Assembly (NCBI GenBank): GCA_036501365.1
Contig: DASYAL010000014.1
Coordinates: 34,442-98,441 of the forward strand
DNA: 64,000 bases
Reading direction: 5' to 3'
Source: CAIKMD01 sp036501365
Lineage (GTDB): Bacteria; Pseudomonadota; Alphaproteobacteria; ATCC43930; CGMCC-115725
Part shown: positions 28,782 through 36,578 of the stretch, one piece after another
Layout of the letters: each line of letters starts with the position of its first letter
Position numbering within the stretch: position 1 is the stretch's first letter
Notes under the pieces: model-generated
Databases searched by the model: none
What the model saw: only the letters and a program-made list of their open reading frames with translations
Told to the model about the DNA's origin: nothing
Position numbers and translations under genes: made by a program

Positions 28782-29540
28782 ATGAGCTCTCTCATGTGGC
28801 GATCCTTGCTCTGTGCTTGGTGTGTGCTTGTCGCGCGCGCTGCCGTCGCGGAAGAAACCGTCACCCTACCGACCCGGCTTGGCGTGACGGAAGCCGTTCT
28901 CTTCCTGGAAGCACCCCATCCCGCCGCTAGCGTTATCTTCTTTCCCGGCGGCGATGGTGTGACCTCGGGGGAACCGGACAATTTCGTGCTCCGCATCCGG
29001 AGCGCTTTCCTCGCGCAAGGCTTGACGGTCGCGGTGGCCGACGCGCCCTCCGACAAAGCGGGGGGCATTCCAATCGATTTCCGCGCCGGCGCCGCGGCGG
29101 GACAGGATGCCGCCGCCATCGTCGCTTTCCTCAAGAGCAAAGCGCCGGCGCCGGTATGGCTGCTCGGCATCAGCAACGGCTCGATCTCGGCCGCCAATGC
29201 CGCGGCCCGTCTCGGCCACGCGCAGATCGCCGGCGTCGTCCTCACCTCATCGGTTTGGTCCGGCGGCATGAACCAGGTGCCACTCGGTGATATTCCGGTA
29301 CCGGTCTTCATGGTCCATAGCCGCGACGACAGCTGCCGGCTCAGCCCCTTCGCCGGAACCGCAGCAGGACTCGATGCGCTCGTCAAAGCGCCGGCCAAGG
29401 AGTTGCTTGCCGTTTCGGGCGGCCGCCTTGCCGGCAATCCGTGTAAGGCGCATTCGCCCCATGGCTATTACGGGATCGAGGATCAGGTCGTGCCGCAGAC
29501 CATCGCTTGGATCAAGGCGCATACGCCAACGGCGCACTAG
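28782..29540 (+). CDS. Secreted alpha/beta hydrolase of unknown substrate
   Basis: Predicted periplasmic hydrolase of 252 residues. A signal peptide ends near AVA at residue 23. The fold is suggested by VIFFPGGDG (oxyanion region), nucleophile elbow GISNG with Ser131, VHSRDD with Asp182, and PHGYYG with His227, spaced as a Ser-Asp-His triad. An AGGAGGAG site precedes the ATG. It follows livF by 33 bases and might act on a ligand of that importer, but that is speculation. Two Cys pairs (C184-region DDSC and NPC) could form a disulfide. No specific family name is recognised. Confidence 0.75.
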   Translation: MSSLMWRSLLCAWCVLVARAAVAEETVTLPTRLGVTEAVLFLEAPHPAASVIFFPGGDGVTSGEPDNFVLRIRSAFLAQGLTVAVADAPSDKAGGIPIDFRAGAAAGQDAAAIVAFLKSKAPAPVWLLGISNGSISAANAAARLGHAQIAGVVLTSSVWSGGMNQVPLGDIPVPVFMVHSRDDSCRLSPFAGTAAGLDALVKAPAKELLAVSGGRLAGNPCKAHSPHGYYGIEDQVVPQTIAWIKAHTPTAH

Positions 29541-29558
29541 CGTTATTGTCGTTGCGCG

Positions 29559-30098
29559 CTAGCCGCCCGCACGGCTCGAGCAGATGCTCCGGTGGACATC
29601 GCGCGTGAGCAGCTCAACCTGCTCGGTGAGCGCCCTCACCTTTTCCGTCAGCGCCGTATTCTGCGTCAGCATGTCGACAAGCAGCGCCGTTTGCTGCGCG
29701 ATGGTCGCGTTCCGCTCCTCGGCGTCGCGATGCAGGGTCTCACGATGTTCGGCATCCGCGAGCGCCGTCATCTTGTCGCGGTCAGCTTGGCGTGTTTGCG
29801 CCAGCAGGATCAACGGCGCGGCATAAGCCGCCTGAAGACTGAAAGCGAGGTTGAGAAGAATGAACGGATAGATGTCGAATGTCATGAATCCCGCGGCATT
29901 GAGGAAGATCCAGATCGCCACGAACACGGTTTGCGCGACAAGGAAAACCGGCGTGCCGAAGAAACGCGCGAAGGCCTCGGCCTTGAGGGCAAACCAGTCG
30001 TCGCCGAAGACCGACGCCAAATGCACATGCGGGAGATGAAAGCGGTAGAATTGCTCGCGAGCGCGGTCCCGCGCCGCAGTAGAAGCGTCGATTGTCAT
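29559..30098 (-). CDS. DUF1003 family membrane protein
   Basis: Protein of 179 residues with two hydrophobic helices (about 43-65 and 73-95), the DUF1003 core FDIYPFILLNLAFSLQAAYAAPLILLAQ-like segment and a C-terminal coiled coil (about 105-165). The DUF1003 family consists of small cytoplasmic-membrane proteins of unknown role. The start is the ATG preceded by AGAGGGGA on the minus strand; an upstream open extension is only antisense shadow of the neighbouring gene. Convergent with the secreted hydrolase and 38 bases downstream of the monooxygenase gene on the same strand, so it may be co-transcribed with it. Confidence 0.82.
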   Translation of the reverse strand: MTIDASTAARDRAREQFYRFHLPHVHLASVFGDDWFALKAEAFARFFGTPVFLVAQTVFVAIWIFLNAAGFMTFDIYPFILLNLAFSLQAAYAAPLILLAQTRQADRDKMTALADAEHRETLHRDAEERNATIAQQTALLVDMLTQNTALTEKVRALTEQVELLTRDVHRSICSSRAGG

Positions 30099-30121
30099 CG
30101 CATGTCCCCTCTTTGACGCCT

Positions 30122-30137
30122 GCGGCCGGCAGGCCGC
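30122..30137 (-). terminator. Short hairpin at the 3' end of the monooxygenase gene
   Basis: Perfect six-base arms GCGGCC / GGCCGC around GGCA, touching the stop codon of the minus-strand monooxygenase gene. No T-run follows. Weak terminator candidate that could only partly separate this gene from the DUF1003 gene downstream. Confidence 0.25.
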
Positions 30138-31459
30138 TATCGGAAGAACCGGTTCTCCGGGCGCGGCACGCCGAGATTCTCGCGCAAAGTCGCGCCTTCG
30201 TAGCGGCGGCGGAAAAGGCCGCGGCCTTGCAGCTCGGGGATCACCCGCTCGACGACGTCGTCGAGGCCTTCGGGCAGGTAGGGGAATTGGAGCGTGAAGC
30301 CGTCGCTGGCGCGCGCCTCGAGCCATTCCTCCATTTGGTCGGCGATCATCTTCGGCGTGCCCAGCATCGCTAGACCGCCATGGCCGCCGAGACGCTGCAC
30401 GAGCTGGCGCACCGTCAGGTTCTCGCGCTTGGCACGCGCGATGACGCGCTCGCGTGCGCTTTTGCTGGCATTCGATTCGGGGATCGGCGGTAGCGGCCTG
30501 TCGGGATCGAATTTCGATGCATCGGTACCGAGCGCGATTGAGAGCGAGGCGATCGCGCTTTCGTAATAGACCAGCGAATCGAGCTTGGCGCGCTTGGCCT
30601 GGGCTTCGTCGAGCGAATTGCCGACATAGATCATGACGCCGGGCAGGATCTTCACATGCTCGGGATCGCGCCCGGCTTTCGCAGCGCGGCCTTTCACGTC
30701 GGCGCAGAATTCGCGGCCAGCCTCGATGTTGGAAAGCGCGGTGAAGACCGCGTCGGCGACCTCGGCGCAGAGCTGACGCCCGGCATCGGAGGCGCCCGCC
30801 TGCACGATTGCCGGCCAGCCCTGGATCGGCCGGGCGATGTTAAGCGGGCCGCGCACATTGAAATATTTGCCGCGATGATCGAGCACGTGCATTTTCGCGG
30901 GGTCGAAGAAGACACCCCGCGCCGTGTCGCGGATGAAAGCGTCATCGGCCCAGCTATCCCAAAGCCCGGTCACGACATCGAAGAATTCCCGCGCGCGGTC
31001 ATAGCGCTCGTCATGCTCCATGTGGTCGTCGCGGCCGAAATTCCTGGACGCGTCGGGATTCGAGGTGGTGACGACGTTCCAGCCGGCGCGGCCACCGCTC
31101 AAATGGTCGAGCGAGGCGAAGCGCCGCGCGACGTGATAGGGCTCGTCATAGGTCGTCGAGCCGGTGGCGATGAGACCGAGATGCTGCGTTTTCATCGCCA
31201 GCGCCGGCAGCAGGGTCATCGGCTCGAATGAGGTCGTGGTCTGCCCGCGCACCAGCGCATCCATCGGCTGGTTCAGCACGGCGAGGTGATCGGCCATGAA
31301 GAACGCATCGACACAGCCGCGCTCGAGGGTCTGGGCGAAGCGGGTGATATGCGCGAAGTTGAAATTGGCGTCCGGGAACGCGCCGGGATAGCGCCAAGCC
31401 GCGGTATGGAGACTGACCGGCCGCATGAAGGCGGCGAGCCGCAATTGGCGCCCGCTCAT
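30137..31459 (-). CDS. LLM-class flavin-dependent monooxygenase (NtaA/SnaA/DszA type)
   Basis: FMN-dependent, two-component type monooxygenase of 440 residues, expected to take reduced flavin from a separate reductase. Family landmarks are LAAFMRPVSLHTAAWRYP at the N-terminus, FFMADHLAV, EPMTLLPALA, GSTTYDEPYHVARRFASLDH, GRAGWNVVTTSN and QAGASDAGRQLCAEVADAVF. Members act on nitrilotriacetate, EDTA, sulfones or alkanesulfonates; the substrate here is unknown. The ATG overlaps the aminopeptidase stop by ATGA, so the two are translationally coupled. No flavin reductase is encoded in the window. Confidence 0.88.
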   Translation of the reverse strand: MSGRQLRLAAFMRPVSLHTAAWRYPGAFPDANFNFAHITRFAQTLERGCVDAFFMADHLAVLNQPMDALVRGQTTTSFEPMTLLPALAMKTQHLGLIATGSTTYDEPYHVARRFASLDHLSGGRAGWNVVTTSNPDASRNFGRDDHMEHDERYDRAREFFDVVTGLWDSWADDAFIRDTARGVFFDPAKMHVLDHRGKYFNVRGPLNIARPIQGWPAIVQAGASDAGRQLCAEVADAVFTALSNIEAGREFCADVKGRAAKAGRDPEHVKILPGVMIYVGNSLDEAQAKRAKLDSLVYYESAIASLSIALGTDASKFDPDRPLPPIPESNASKSARERVIARAKRENLTVRQLVQRLGGHGGLAMLGTPKMIADQMEEWLEARASDGFTLQFPYLPEGLDDVVERVIPELQGRGLFRRRYEGATLRENLGVPRPENRFFR

Positions 31460-33270
31460 GATTTTGCTCCCAAAGGCCGCGTCGCTTGCGCCAGCCATGC
31501 CGCCGTTGCCGCATCAACCAGCGGCGTCAGCACCGCGCACACCCGCGCGTGGTAATGATCGAGCCAAGCGATTTCATGCGGCTCGAGGAGCGCCGCGTCG
31601 ATCGCGTTGCGATCGATCGGCGCCAGGGTGATGGTCTCAAAACCGCAGATGTCGCGGCCGGCCTCGCCGAGCCCATCGCGCTTTTCGACCACCACCAGAT
31701 TCTCGATGCGGATGCCAAAGGCACCGGTCTTGTAATAGCCGGGCTCGTTGGAGACGATCATGCCCGGCAGCAGCGCCTGGCTGTTCGGCAGCTTCGAGAT
31801 GCGCTGCGGCCCTTCATGGACGCCGAGATAGGAGCCGACGCCGTGGCCGGTGCCGTGGTCGTAATCGAGCCCCGCTTGCCATAGCGAAGCGCGCGCCAGC
31901 GCGTCGAGCTGCGAGCCTGTGGTGCCCTTCGGGAAGAGGCAGGTCGCGAGCGCGATATGCCCTTTCAGCACGCGAGTGAAGCGGTCTTTCATCTCGGCGG
32001 TCGGCGTGCCGATCGCGACCGTGCGCGTCACATCCGTCGTGCCGTCGAGATACTGCGCGCCGGAATCGACGAGGTAGAAGCTACCCGGCTCAAGCGAGCG
32101 CTCGGTCGCTTTGCTCGCATGGTAGTGCACGATCGCGCCGTTCGGCCCCGCGCCCGAGATCGTCGGAAAGCTCAGGTCGCGGAAATTCGCGCCGTCGTGA
32201 CGGAAGGCTTCGAGCCGGTCCGAAACATCGATTTCGCGCAGCTCGCCCGAGCCCGATTCGTGCGCCAGCCAGGCGAGGAACCGCGTCAGTGCCGCGCCGT
32301 CGCGGCGATGCGCTTCGCGCGTGCCTTCGAGTTCGGCAGCATTTTTGCAGGCTTTCGGCAACTGGCACGGATCGGGCGCGCGCCGCGCCGCCTCGCCGAG
32401 GCGGTCGAACACCCAGGCCGCCGACAGCGCCGGATCGGCGCGGACGCGCTTGCCGCCCGCGGCGAGCTTCTCGAGGAAGGCGCCGAACTCGGAGGGTTCA
32501 GCGATCCGCACCGAATTGCCGAGATGGGCGGGAAGCGCCGGCGTGAGCTTGCGGCGGTCGATGAAGAGATCGACCGACTCGTCGCAATGGAGGACGGCGA
32601 AGCTGAGCGGCAAGGGCGTATGCGGCACATCGCCGCCGCGGATATTGAGGAGCCAAGCGATCGAATCGGGCGCGGTCAGCACGGCGGCATCGGCACCCGT
32701 TTCGGCGAGGATCGTGGCAATACGGTGACGTTTCGATTCGGCGCTTTCCCCGGCAAAGCGCAGTTCATGCGGCACCACCGGCGCCAGAGGCGCCGCCGGC
32801 CGGTCGGTCCAGACGGCATCGACGGCGTTACCGTCGGTCGCGAGCAGCTTGCCACCGGCCTTCTCTGCGGCGGCACGATAGCGCGCAACCTCGCCAAGGG
32901 TATGCAGCCGCGGATCGTAGCCCATCGTTTGCCCGGGCTTCAGCGCGGCCTCAATCCAAGCCGCCGGAGGCTCGTCGCTGATATGGCGATACTCGAACAG
33001 GCGGCCGTCGACCTCGGCGCGTGCCTGCAGGGTGTAGCGGCCATCGACGAAAATCGCCGCCCTCCCCGGCAGGACGATGGCGAGCCCGGCCGAGCCGGTG
33101 AAGCCGGTGAGCCAAGCAAGGCGCTGGGCCGATTCCGGCACGTACTCGCCCTGATATTCGTCGGTGCGGGGAACGAGGAAGCCGTCGATGCCGCGGCGGC
33201 CCAGCTCGGCCCTGAGGCGCGAAAGCCGTTCCGCCGTCCCTTCCCGGCTGACCGGGCGGCCGTCATCCAT
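31456..33270 (-). CDS. pepP: Xaa-Pro aminopeptidase (M24B, long APP1 type)
   Basis: Cytoplasmic metallopeptidase removing N-terminal residues before proline. The 604-residue protein has three domains: two creatinase-like N-terminal domains (LVPRTDEYQGEYVPESAQRL) and the pita-bread catalytic domain. Metal ligands are visible as Asp in LVDSGAQYLDGTTDVTR, His in GTGHGVG, and Glu in SNEPGYY and IRIENL. The ATG is chosen because AGGAGGG lies just upstream; the open frame before it is not conserved. It shares an ATGA overlap with the downstream monooxygenase gene, an uncommon partner. Symbol is by family only. Confidence 0.92.
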   Translation of the reverse strand: MDDGRPVSREGTAERLSRLRAELGRRGIDGFLVPRTDEYQGEYVPESAQRLAWLTGFTGSAGLAIVLPGRAAIFVDGRYTLQARAEVDGRLFEYRHISDEPPAAWIEAALKPGQTMGYDPRLHTLGEVARYRAAAEKAGGKLLATDGNAVDAVWTDRPAAPLAPVVPHELRFAGESAESKRHRIATILAETGADAAVLTAPDSIAWLLNIRGGDVPHTPLPLSFAVLHCDESVDLFIDRRKLTPALPAHLGNSVRIAEPSEFGAFLEKLAAGGKRVRADPALSAAWVFDRLGEAARRAPDPCQLPKACKNAAELEGTREAHRRDGAALTRFLAWLAHESGSGELREIDVSDRLEAFRHDGANFRDLSFPTISGAGPNGAIVHYHASKATERSLEPGSFYLVDSGAQYLDGTTDVTRTVAIGTPTAEMKDRFTRVLKGHIALATCLFPKGTTGSQLDALARASLWQAGLDYDHGTGHGVGSYLGVHEGPQRISKLPNSQALLPGMIVSNEPGYYKTGAFGIRIENLVVVEKRDGLGEAGRDICGFETITLAPIDRNAIDAALLEPHEIAWLDHYHARVCAVLTPLVDAATAAWLAQATRPLGAKS

Positions 33271-33457
33271 CCTTAACCCTCCTGAGGCGATAAACTTACC
33301 GCGAAAACCGGCCGGTTTGGAACCGAGCTGGTGCGGCACACTGCCCTTCTGGGCTGAAAATTGGGCGGATTAGAGGGAAAACCAGCGGGTTATGCAGGCG
33401 GTGAATGGCTGGGTTCGAATCTTGCGCCTTTAACGAATTGGCAGGAAGCCTTACCTA

Positions 33458-33472
33458 TTGTGCAACGCACAA
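33458..33472 (+). promoter_or_regulatory. Palindrome upstream of DUF1127 gene
   Basis: Perfect inverted repeat TTGTGC-AAC-GCACAA, about 35 bases before the DUF1127 start and inside a 237-base divergent intergenic region. Arm length and spacer suit a dimeric transcription factor. Which regulator binds it is not known from the sequence. Confidence 0.5.
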
Positions 33473-33507
33473 GTGGGGGTTTGCACATTTATTCAAGGAG
33501 TTGTTCC

Positions 33508-33735
33508 ATGCTTAACATCGTGGTTTCGGGCCTGCACCATTTGCAGTCGGCCTATCAAGACTGGCGCCGCCGGCAGGCGGCTTACGACGAGTTGAGCGCG
33601 CTCGACGACCGCTCCCTCGCCGATATCGGCATCACCCGCGCCGACATCCCGTATCTGTTCTCGCGCGACATCCGCGAAGCGGCGAAAGCGCAGGCAGCGG
33701 GTCTGGCGCGGAACGATAACCGCCGGGCAGCCTGA
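33508..33735 (+). CDS. DUF1127 small protein
   Basis: Small basic protein of 75 residues with the DUF1127 core: an arginine-rich helix (DWRRRQAAYDELSALDDRSLADIG) followed by ITRADIPYLF. In Alphaproteobacteria such proteins are often RNA-binding and tied to phosphate, stress or carbon regulation. The start is set by AAGGAG eight bases upstream of the ATG. The frame is open upstream to 33361, but that extension lacks similarity. Preceded by a 15-base palindrome and followed by an intrinsic terminator, so it is a single-gene transcription unit. Confidence 0.9.
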   Translation: MLNIVVSGLHHLQSAYQDWRRRQAAYDELSALDDRSLADIGITRADIPYLFSRDIREAAKAQAAGLARNDNRRAA

Positions 33736-33751
33736 GCTAACCGAGCCTGCA

Positions 33752-33777
33752 GCGAGGGCCTCGACGCCCTCGCTTTT
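33752..33777 (+). terminator. Rho-independent terminator after DUF1127 gene
   Basis: Perfect eight-base arms GCGAGGGC and GCCCTCGC with a six-base loop, followed directly by TTTT. It begins 17 bases after the DUF1127 stop. This is the clearest intrinsic terminator in the window. Confidence 0.85.
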
Positions 33778-33804
33778 GCGCGTTTCGACGTGCAGAATCA
33801 TGCT

Positions 33805-34773
33805 ATGACGCATTCGCATCATGGTCACGATCATTACGACCATGCCGGTCATGACCATCATGTTCATGACCACGACCACCATGGCTCTCACCTAGGCGGC
33901 AACCTCGGCCTCGTCTTCGCGCTCTCAATCGCGCTCAATCTCGCCTTCGTCGTCGTCGAGGGTATTTTCGGCTTCATCAGCCATTCCATCGCGCTTCTCG
34001 CCGATGCCGGCCACAATTTCAGCGACGTGCTTGGGCTGGTCGCCGCCTGGGGGGCGACGGTGCTCAGCGCGCGCCGGCCGAGCGAGCGCTACACCTACGG
34101 GCTGCGCAGCTCGTCGATTCTCGCGGCACTACTCAACGCCATCATCCTCTTGATTGCGGTCGGCGGCATCGCTGTCGAAGCGGTGCAACGGTTGCTCGAG
34201 CCCACGCCGGTCGGCGGCGGCACGATTATCGCCGTCGCCTGCGCCGGCGTCGTCGTCAACGGCGCTGCAGCGCTGCTGCTCGGCCGCGGCCATCACAGCG
34301 ACCTCAACGTCAAAAGCGCCTTCGCACATATGCTGGGCGATATGGTGGTCAGTCTCGGCGTCGCCGCCTCGGGCGCGGTGATTCTGGCGACCGGGTGGCT
34401 ATGGCTCGATCCGGCCGCGAGCATTGTCGTCTCGGCAGCGATCGTGCTCAGCACCTGGCGATTGCTGCGCCATTCGCTCGATATGGCGCTGAACGCCGTG
34501 CCGCCGGGTATCGATCCCGCCGCGGTGCGCACCCATCTGCTGACCGTCAGCGGGGTCGGCGATGTGCACGATCTACACATCTGGCCGATGAGCACGACGA
34601 CGACGGCGCTCACGGCGCATCTCGTCATGCCAGCCGGCCATCCGGGCGATGCCTGCCTGACCGAGATCGCCGAGACGCTCCAGCAGCGCTTTCACATCGA
34701 TCACGCAACGATCCAGGTCGAGACCGGCGATCCGGCGCATCCCTGCGTGCTGGTGCCGGATCACGTCGTCTGA
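33805..34773 (+). CDS. Cation diffusion facilitator metal exporter (CzcD/ZitB-like)
   Basis: Six-helix inner-membrane antiporter exporting Zn2+, Co2+ or similar ions for protons, 322 residues. The first 30 residues are very rich in His and Asp (THSHHGHDHYDHAGHDHH), a metal-capturing tail. Transport-site motifs HSIALLADAGHNFSDVLG (helix 2) and FAHMLGDMVVSLGV (helix 5) are present, followed by the cytoplasmic C-terminal domain (VHDLHIWPM). An in-frame GTG at 33790 is an alternative start. Convergent with uppP. Cation identity is not decided by sequence. Confidence 0.92.
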   Translation: MTHSHHGHDHYDHAGHDHHVHDHDHHGSHLGGNLGLVFALSIALNLAFVVVEGIFGFISHSIALLADAGHNFSDVLGLVAAWGATVLSARRPSERYTYGLRSSSILAALLNAIILLIAVGGIAVEAVQRLLEPTPVGGGTIIAVACAGVVVNGAAALLLGRGHHSDLNVKSAFAHMLGDMVVSLGVAASGAVILATGWLWLDPAASIVVSAAIVLSTWRLLRHSLDMALNAVPPGIDPAAVRTHLLTVSGVGDVHDLHIWPMSTTTTALTAHLVMPAGHPGDACLTEIAETLQQRFHIDHATIQVETGDPAHPCVLVPDHVV

Positions 34774-34780
34774 GACGACG
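34764..34780. terminator. Inverted repeat across the stop codon of the cation exporter
   Basis: CGTCGTC and GACGACG flank TGA, which is the stop codon itself. It lies between convergent genes, so it could end transcription from either side, but there is no T-run. Confidence 0.3.
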
Positions 34781-34785
34781 CTCGC

Positions 34786-35625
34786 CTAGCCGAGCACCAA
34801 CAGCAGCCCGAGCGACGAGAGGCCGAAGGCTACGCAGTAGTAGGCGAAGGGATCGAGTGCTTGGACATCGTGGCGGCCGAAATAGCGCATCAGGAAAGCG
34901 GTGCTGAGATAGGCGGTGATCGCGGCGACGACACCGGCGATCCAGGCGAGCGGGCCGATGGCGGCAGCCGCGCCGCCATGCATTAGATGCGGCACCTCGA
35001 GAACGCCGGCGCCAAGGATCACCGGTGTTGCGATCAAGAAGGAGAAATGCGCGGCCTCTTTATGATGCAGGCCGAGCATCAACCCGCCGACCATGGTCGC
35101 GCCCGAGCGCGAGATGCCGGGGATCAGCGCCGTCGCCTGGGTGCAGCCGATAACCAGCGCGCCGAGCCAGCCGAGCCGATCGAGATTGCCGGTGCCGCCG
35201 CGCCGCCGCAGCCGCTCGGCGATGAACAGCACGCCGCCATTGACGATGAGGAAGAACGCCGCGACGGTCGGCGCCCCGAAAAGCTGCTTCAACGGCTTTT
35301 CGAGAACGAAACCGAAAATGACCGCAGGAATGGTGGCGAGGACGATAAGCCAGAGCAGCCGCCATTGGGCACGGCGCTCCTCGCCCGAGCCGACACCGAT
35401 GAAGGCAAGCAGGATGCCGATCCAATCGCGCCAGAAATAGATCAGCAGCGCCGCCGCCGTGCCGAGATGCAGCACGACCAGGAACGGCAGGAAGCCTTCC
35501 GAGGACTGGTCGATGTTCCAGCCGAGCAGTGTCGGCAAAACAACCGCATGGCCGAGGCTCGATATCGGGAAGAGCTCGGCGACGCCTTGGATGACGGCGA
35601 TGACAAGGGCTTGGATGAGGCTCAT
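34786..35625 (-). CDS. uppP: Undecaprenyl-diphosphate phosphatase UppP (BacA)
   Basis: Inner-membrane phosphatase that recycles undecaprenyl pyrophosphate to the carrier lipid used by MraY, and gives bacitracin tolerance when abundant. The 279-residue protein has about eight membrane helices, the motif QGVAELFPISSLGH (13-26) and PGISRSGATM (169-178), the two catalytic segments. The start overlaps the prmA stop by ATGA, so it is the last gene of a uvrD-prmA-uppP run. The first motif has Leu-Phe-Pro where many homologues have Phe-Leu-Pro, a conservative swap. Confidence 0.95.
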   Translation of the reverse strand: MSLIQALVIAVIQGVAELFPISSLGHAVVLPTLLGWNIDQSSEGFLPFLVVLHLGTAAALLIYFWRDWIGILLAFIGVGSGEERRAQWRLLWLIVLATIPAVIFGFVLEKPLKQLFGAPTVAAFFLIVNGGVLFIAERLRRRGGTGNLDRLGWLGALVIGCTQATALIPGISRSGATMVGGLMLGLHHKEAAHFSFLIATPVILGAGVLEVPHLMHGGAAAAIGPLAWIAGVVAAITAYLSTAFLMRYFGRHDVQALDPFAYYCVAFGLSSLGLLLVLG

Positions 35626-36578
35626 ATCGAGAGATGCTTTCTGAAGGAGCGAAAAGCGGGCGAGCGACCGCTGCCGAGCACAAGGGTCGACCAGCCGTCG
35701 ATGACGATGCGCTGCTTTAAATGCAGACGCGCGAGGCGATGCGCAGCAAGCACGCCGCCTTCCTGATAGGCGAGCAGGCCCGACAGCACGGCGATACCGC
35801 CGGGCGCCAAGGCGCGGCCAAGATCCCGCGCCATCCGCTCGAGCGGCTGCGCCAGGATGTTGGCAAGAACGAGGTCATAAGGCTGCCGCCGTAAGACGCC
35901 GCGATCGCGGTAGCCGCCGCTGCGTCCCGTCCTCATCAGCCCTGCGAGACCGTTGCGCCGCGCATTGTGCGCGGCAACGCGCACCGCTTCGGCGTCGATA
36001 TCGCGCGCGACGATAGCGCGATGCCAGCGCGTCGCCGCCGCCATCGCCAGAATGCCGGTACCGGTGCCCATATCGAGGAGCCGCCGCGGGCCGTGCGATG
36101 CCATGGCGTCAATCGCCATCAGGCAGCCGCGCGTGGTCGCATGCTCGCCGGTGCCGAAAGCCGTGGCGGCATCGATCTCGAGCGCCAAGCGCCCAGCTGG
36201 GATGCGACCCTGAAAATGCGAGCCGTGGATGAAGAACCGCCCGACCGCGAGCGGCGGGAAGCTCGCCTGGTTGATGCCGACCCAATCCTGCCGCGGCAAT
36301 TTCTCCCACTGCGGCTCGGGCGGGGCACCGGCAAAGCCTAGCCAGACAAGCGCCAGTCGTGCGACCAATAAGCCGCGATCGGGCTTTTCGCGCGCGAAGC
36401 CCTCGACGCGCCACGGGCCGCCGTTGCACTCTTCGAAAAAGCTCACTGCCTCGAACTCGCCGAAGGCTTCGGCAGCAGCAGCAGCGGCGATCGCATCTGG
36501 CGCTGCCAGCGCGACACGCCACAGCCCGCTGGCTTCGGACAAGCGCGCGTGCGGGGATCGTTCAGGCTTTGGCGACAA
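35622..36578 (-). CDS. prmA: Ribosomal protein L11 methyltransferase PrmA
   Basis: SAM-dependent trimethylation of ribosomal protein L11. The 318-residue protein has an N-terminal substrate-binding domain and a methyltransferase domain with FGTGEH (141-146), LLDMGTGTGI (167-176) and the NILAQPL motif, which corresponds to the NPPF-type loop in this family. Starts at a TTG that overlaps the last 17 bases of the uvrD gene; no ATG or GTG near that point gives a full N-terminal domain. The stop overlaps uppP by ATGA. Confidence 0.9.
   Translation of the reverse strand: MSPKPERSPHARLSEASGLWRVALAAPDAIAAAAAAEAFGEFEAVSFFEECNGGPWRVEGFAREKPDRGLLVARLALVWLGFAGAPPEPQWEKLPRQDWVGINQASFPPLAVGRFFIHGSHFQGRIPAGRLALEIDAATAFGTGEHATTRGCLMAIDAMASHGPRRLLDMGTGTGILAMAAATRWHRAIVARDIDAEAVRVAAHNARRNGLAGLMRTGRSGGYRDRGVLRRQPYDLVLANILAQPLERMARDLGRALAPGGIAVLSGLLAYQEGGVLAAHRLARLHLKQRIVIDGWSTLVLGSGRSPAFRSFRKHLSI

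Noticed and set aside
33411..33421. GGGTTCGAATC, which looks like the T-loop of a tRNA
   Set aside because: Flanking bases do not form a T-stem, and no acceptor, D-arm or anticodon arm can be made upstream.
33438..33455. TTGGCAGGAAGCCTTACC as a sigma-54 promoter before DUF1127
   Set aside because: Spacing is one base too long and the -12 element reads TTAC rather than TTGC.
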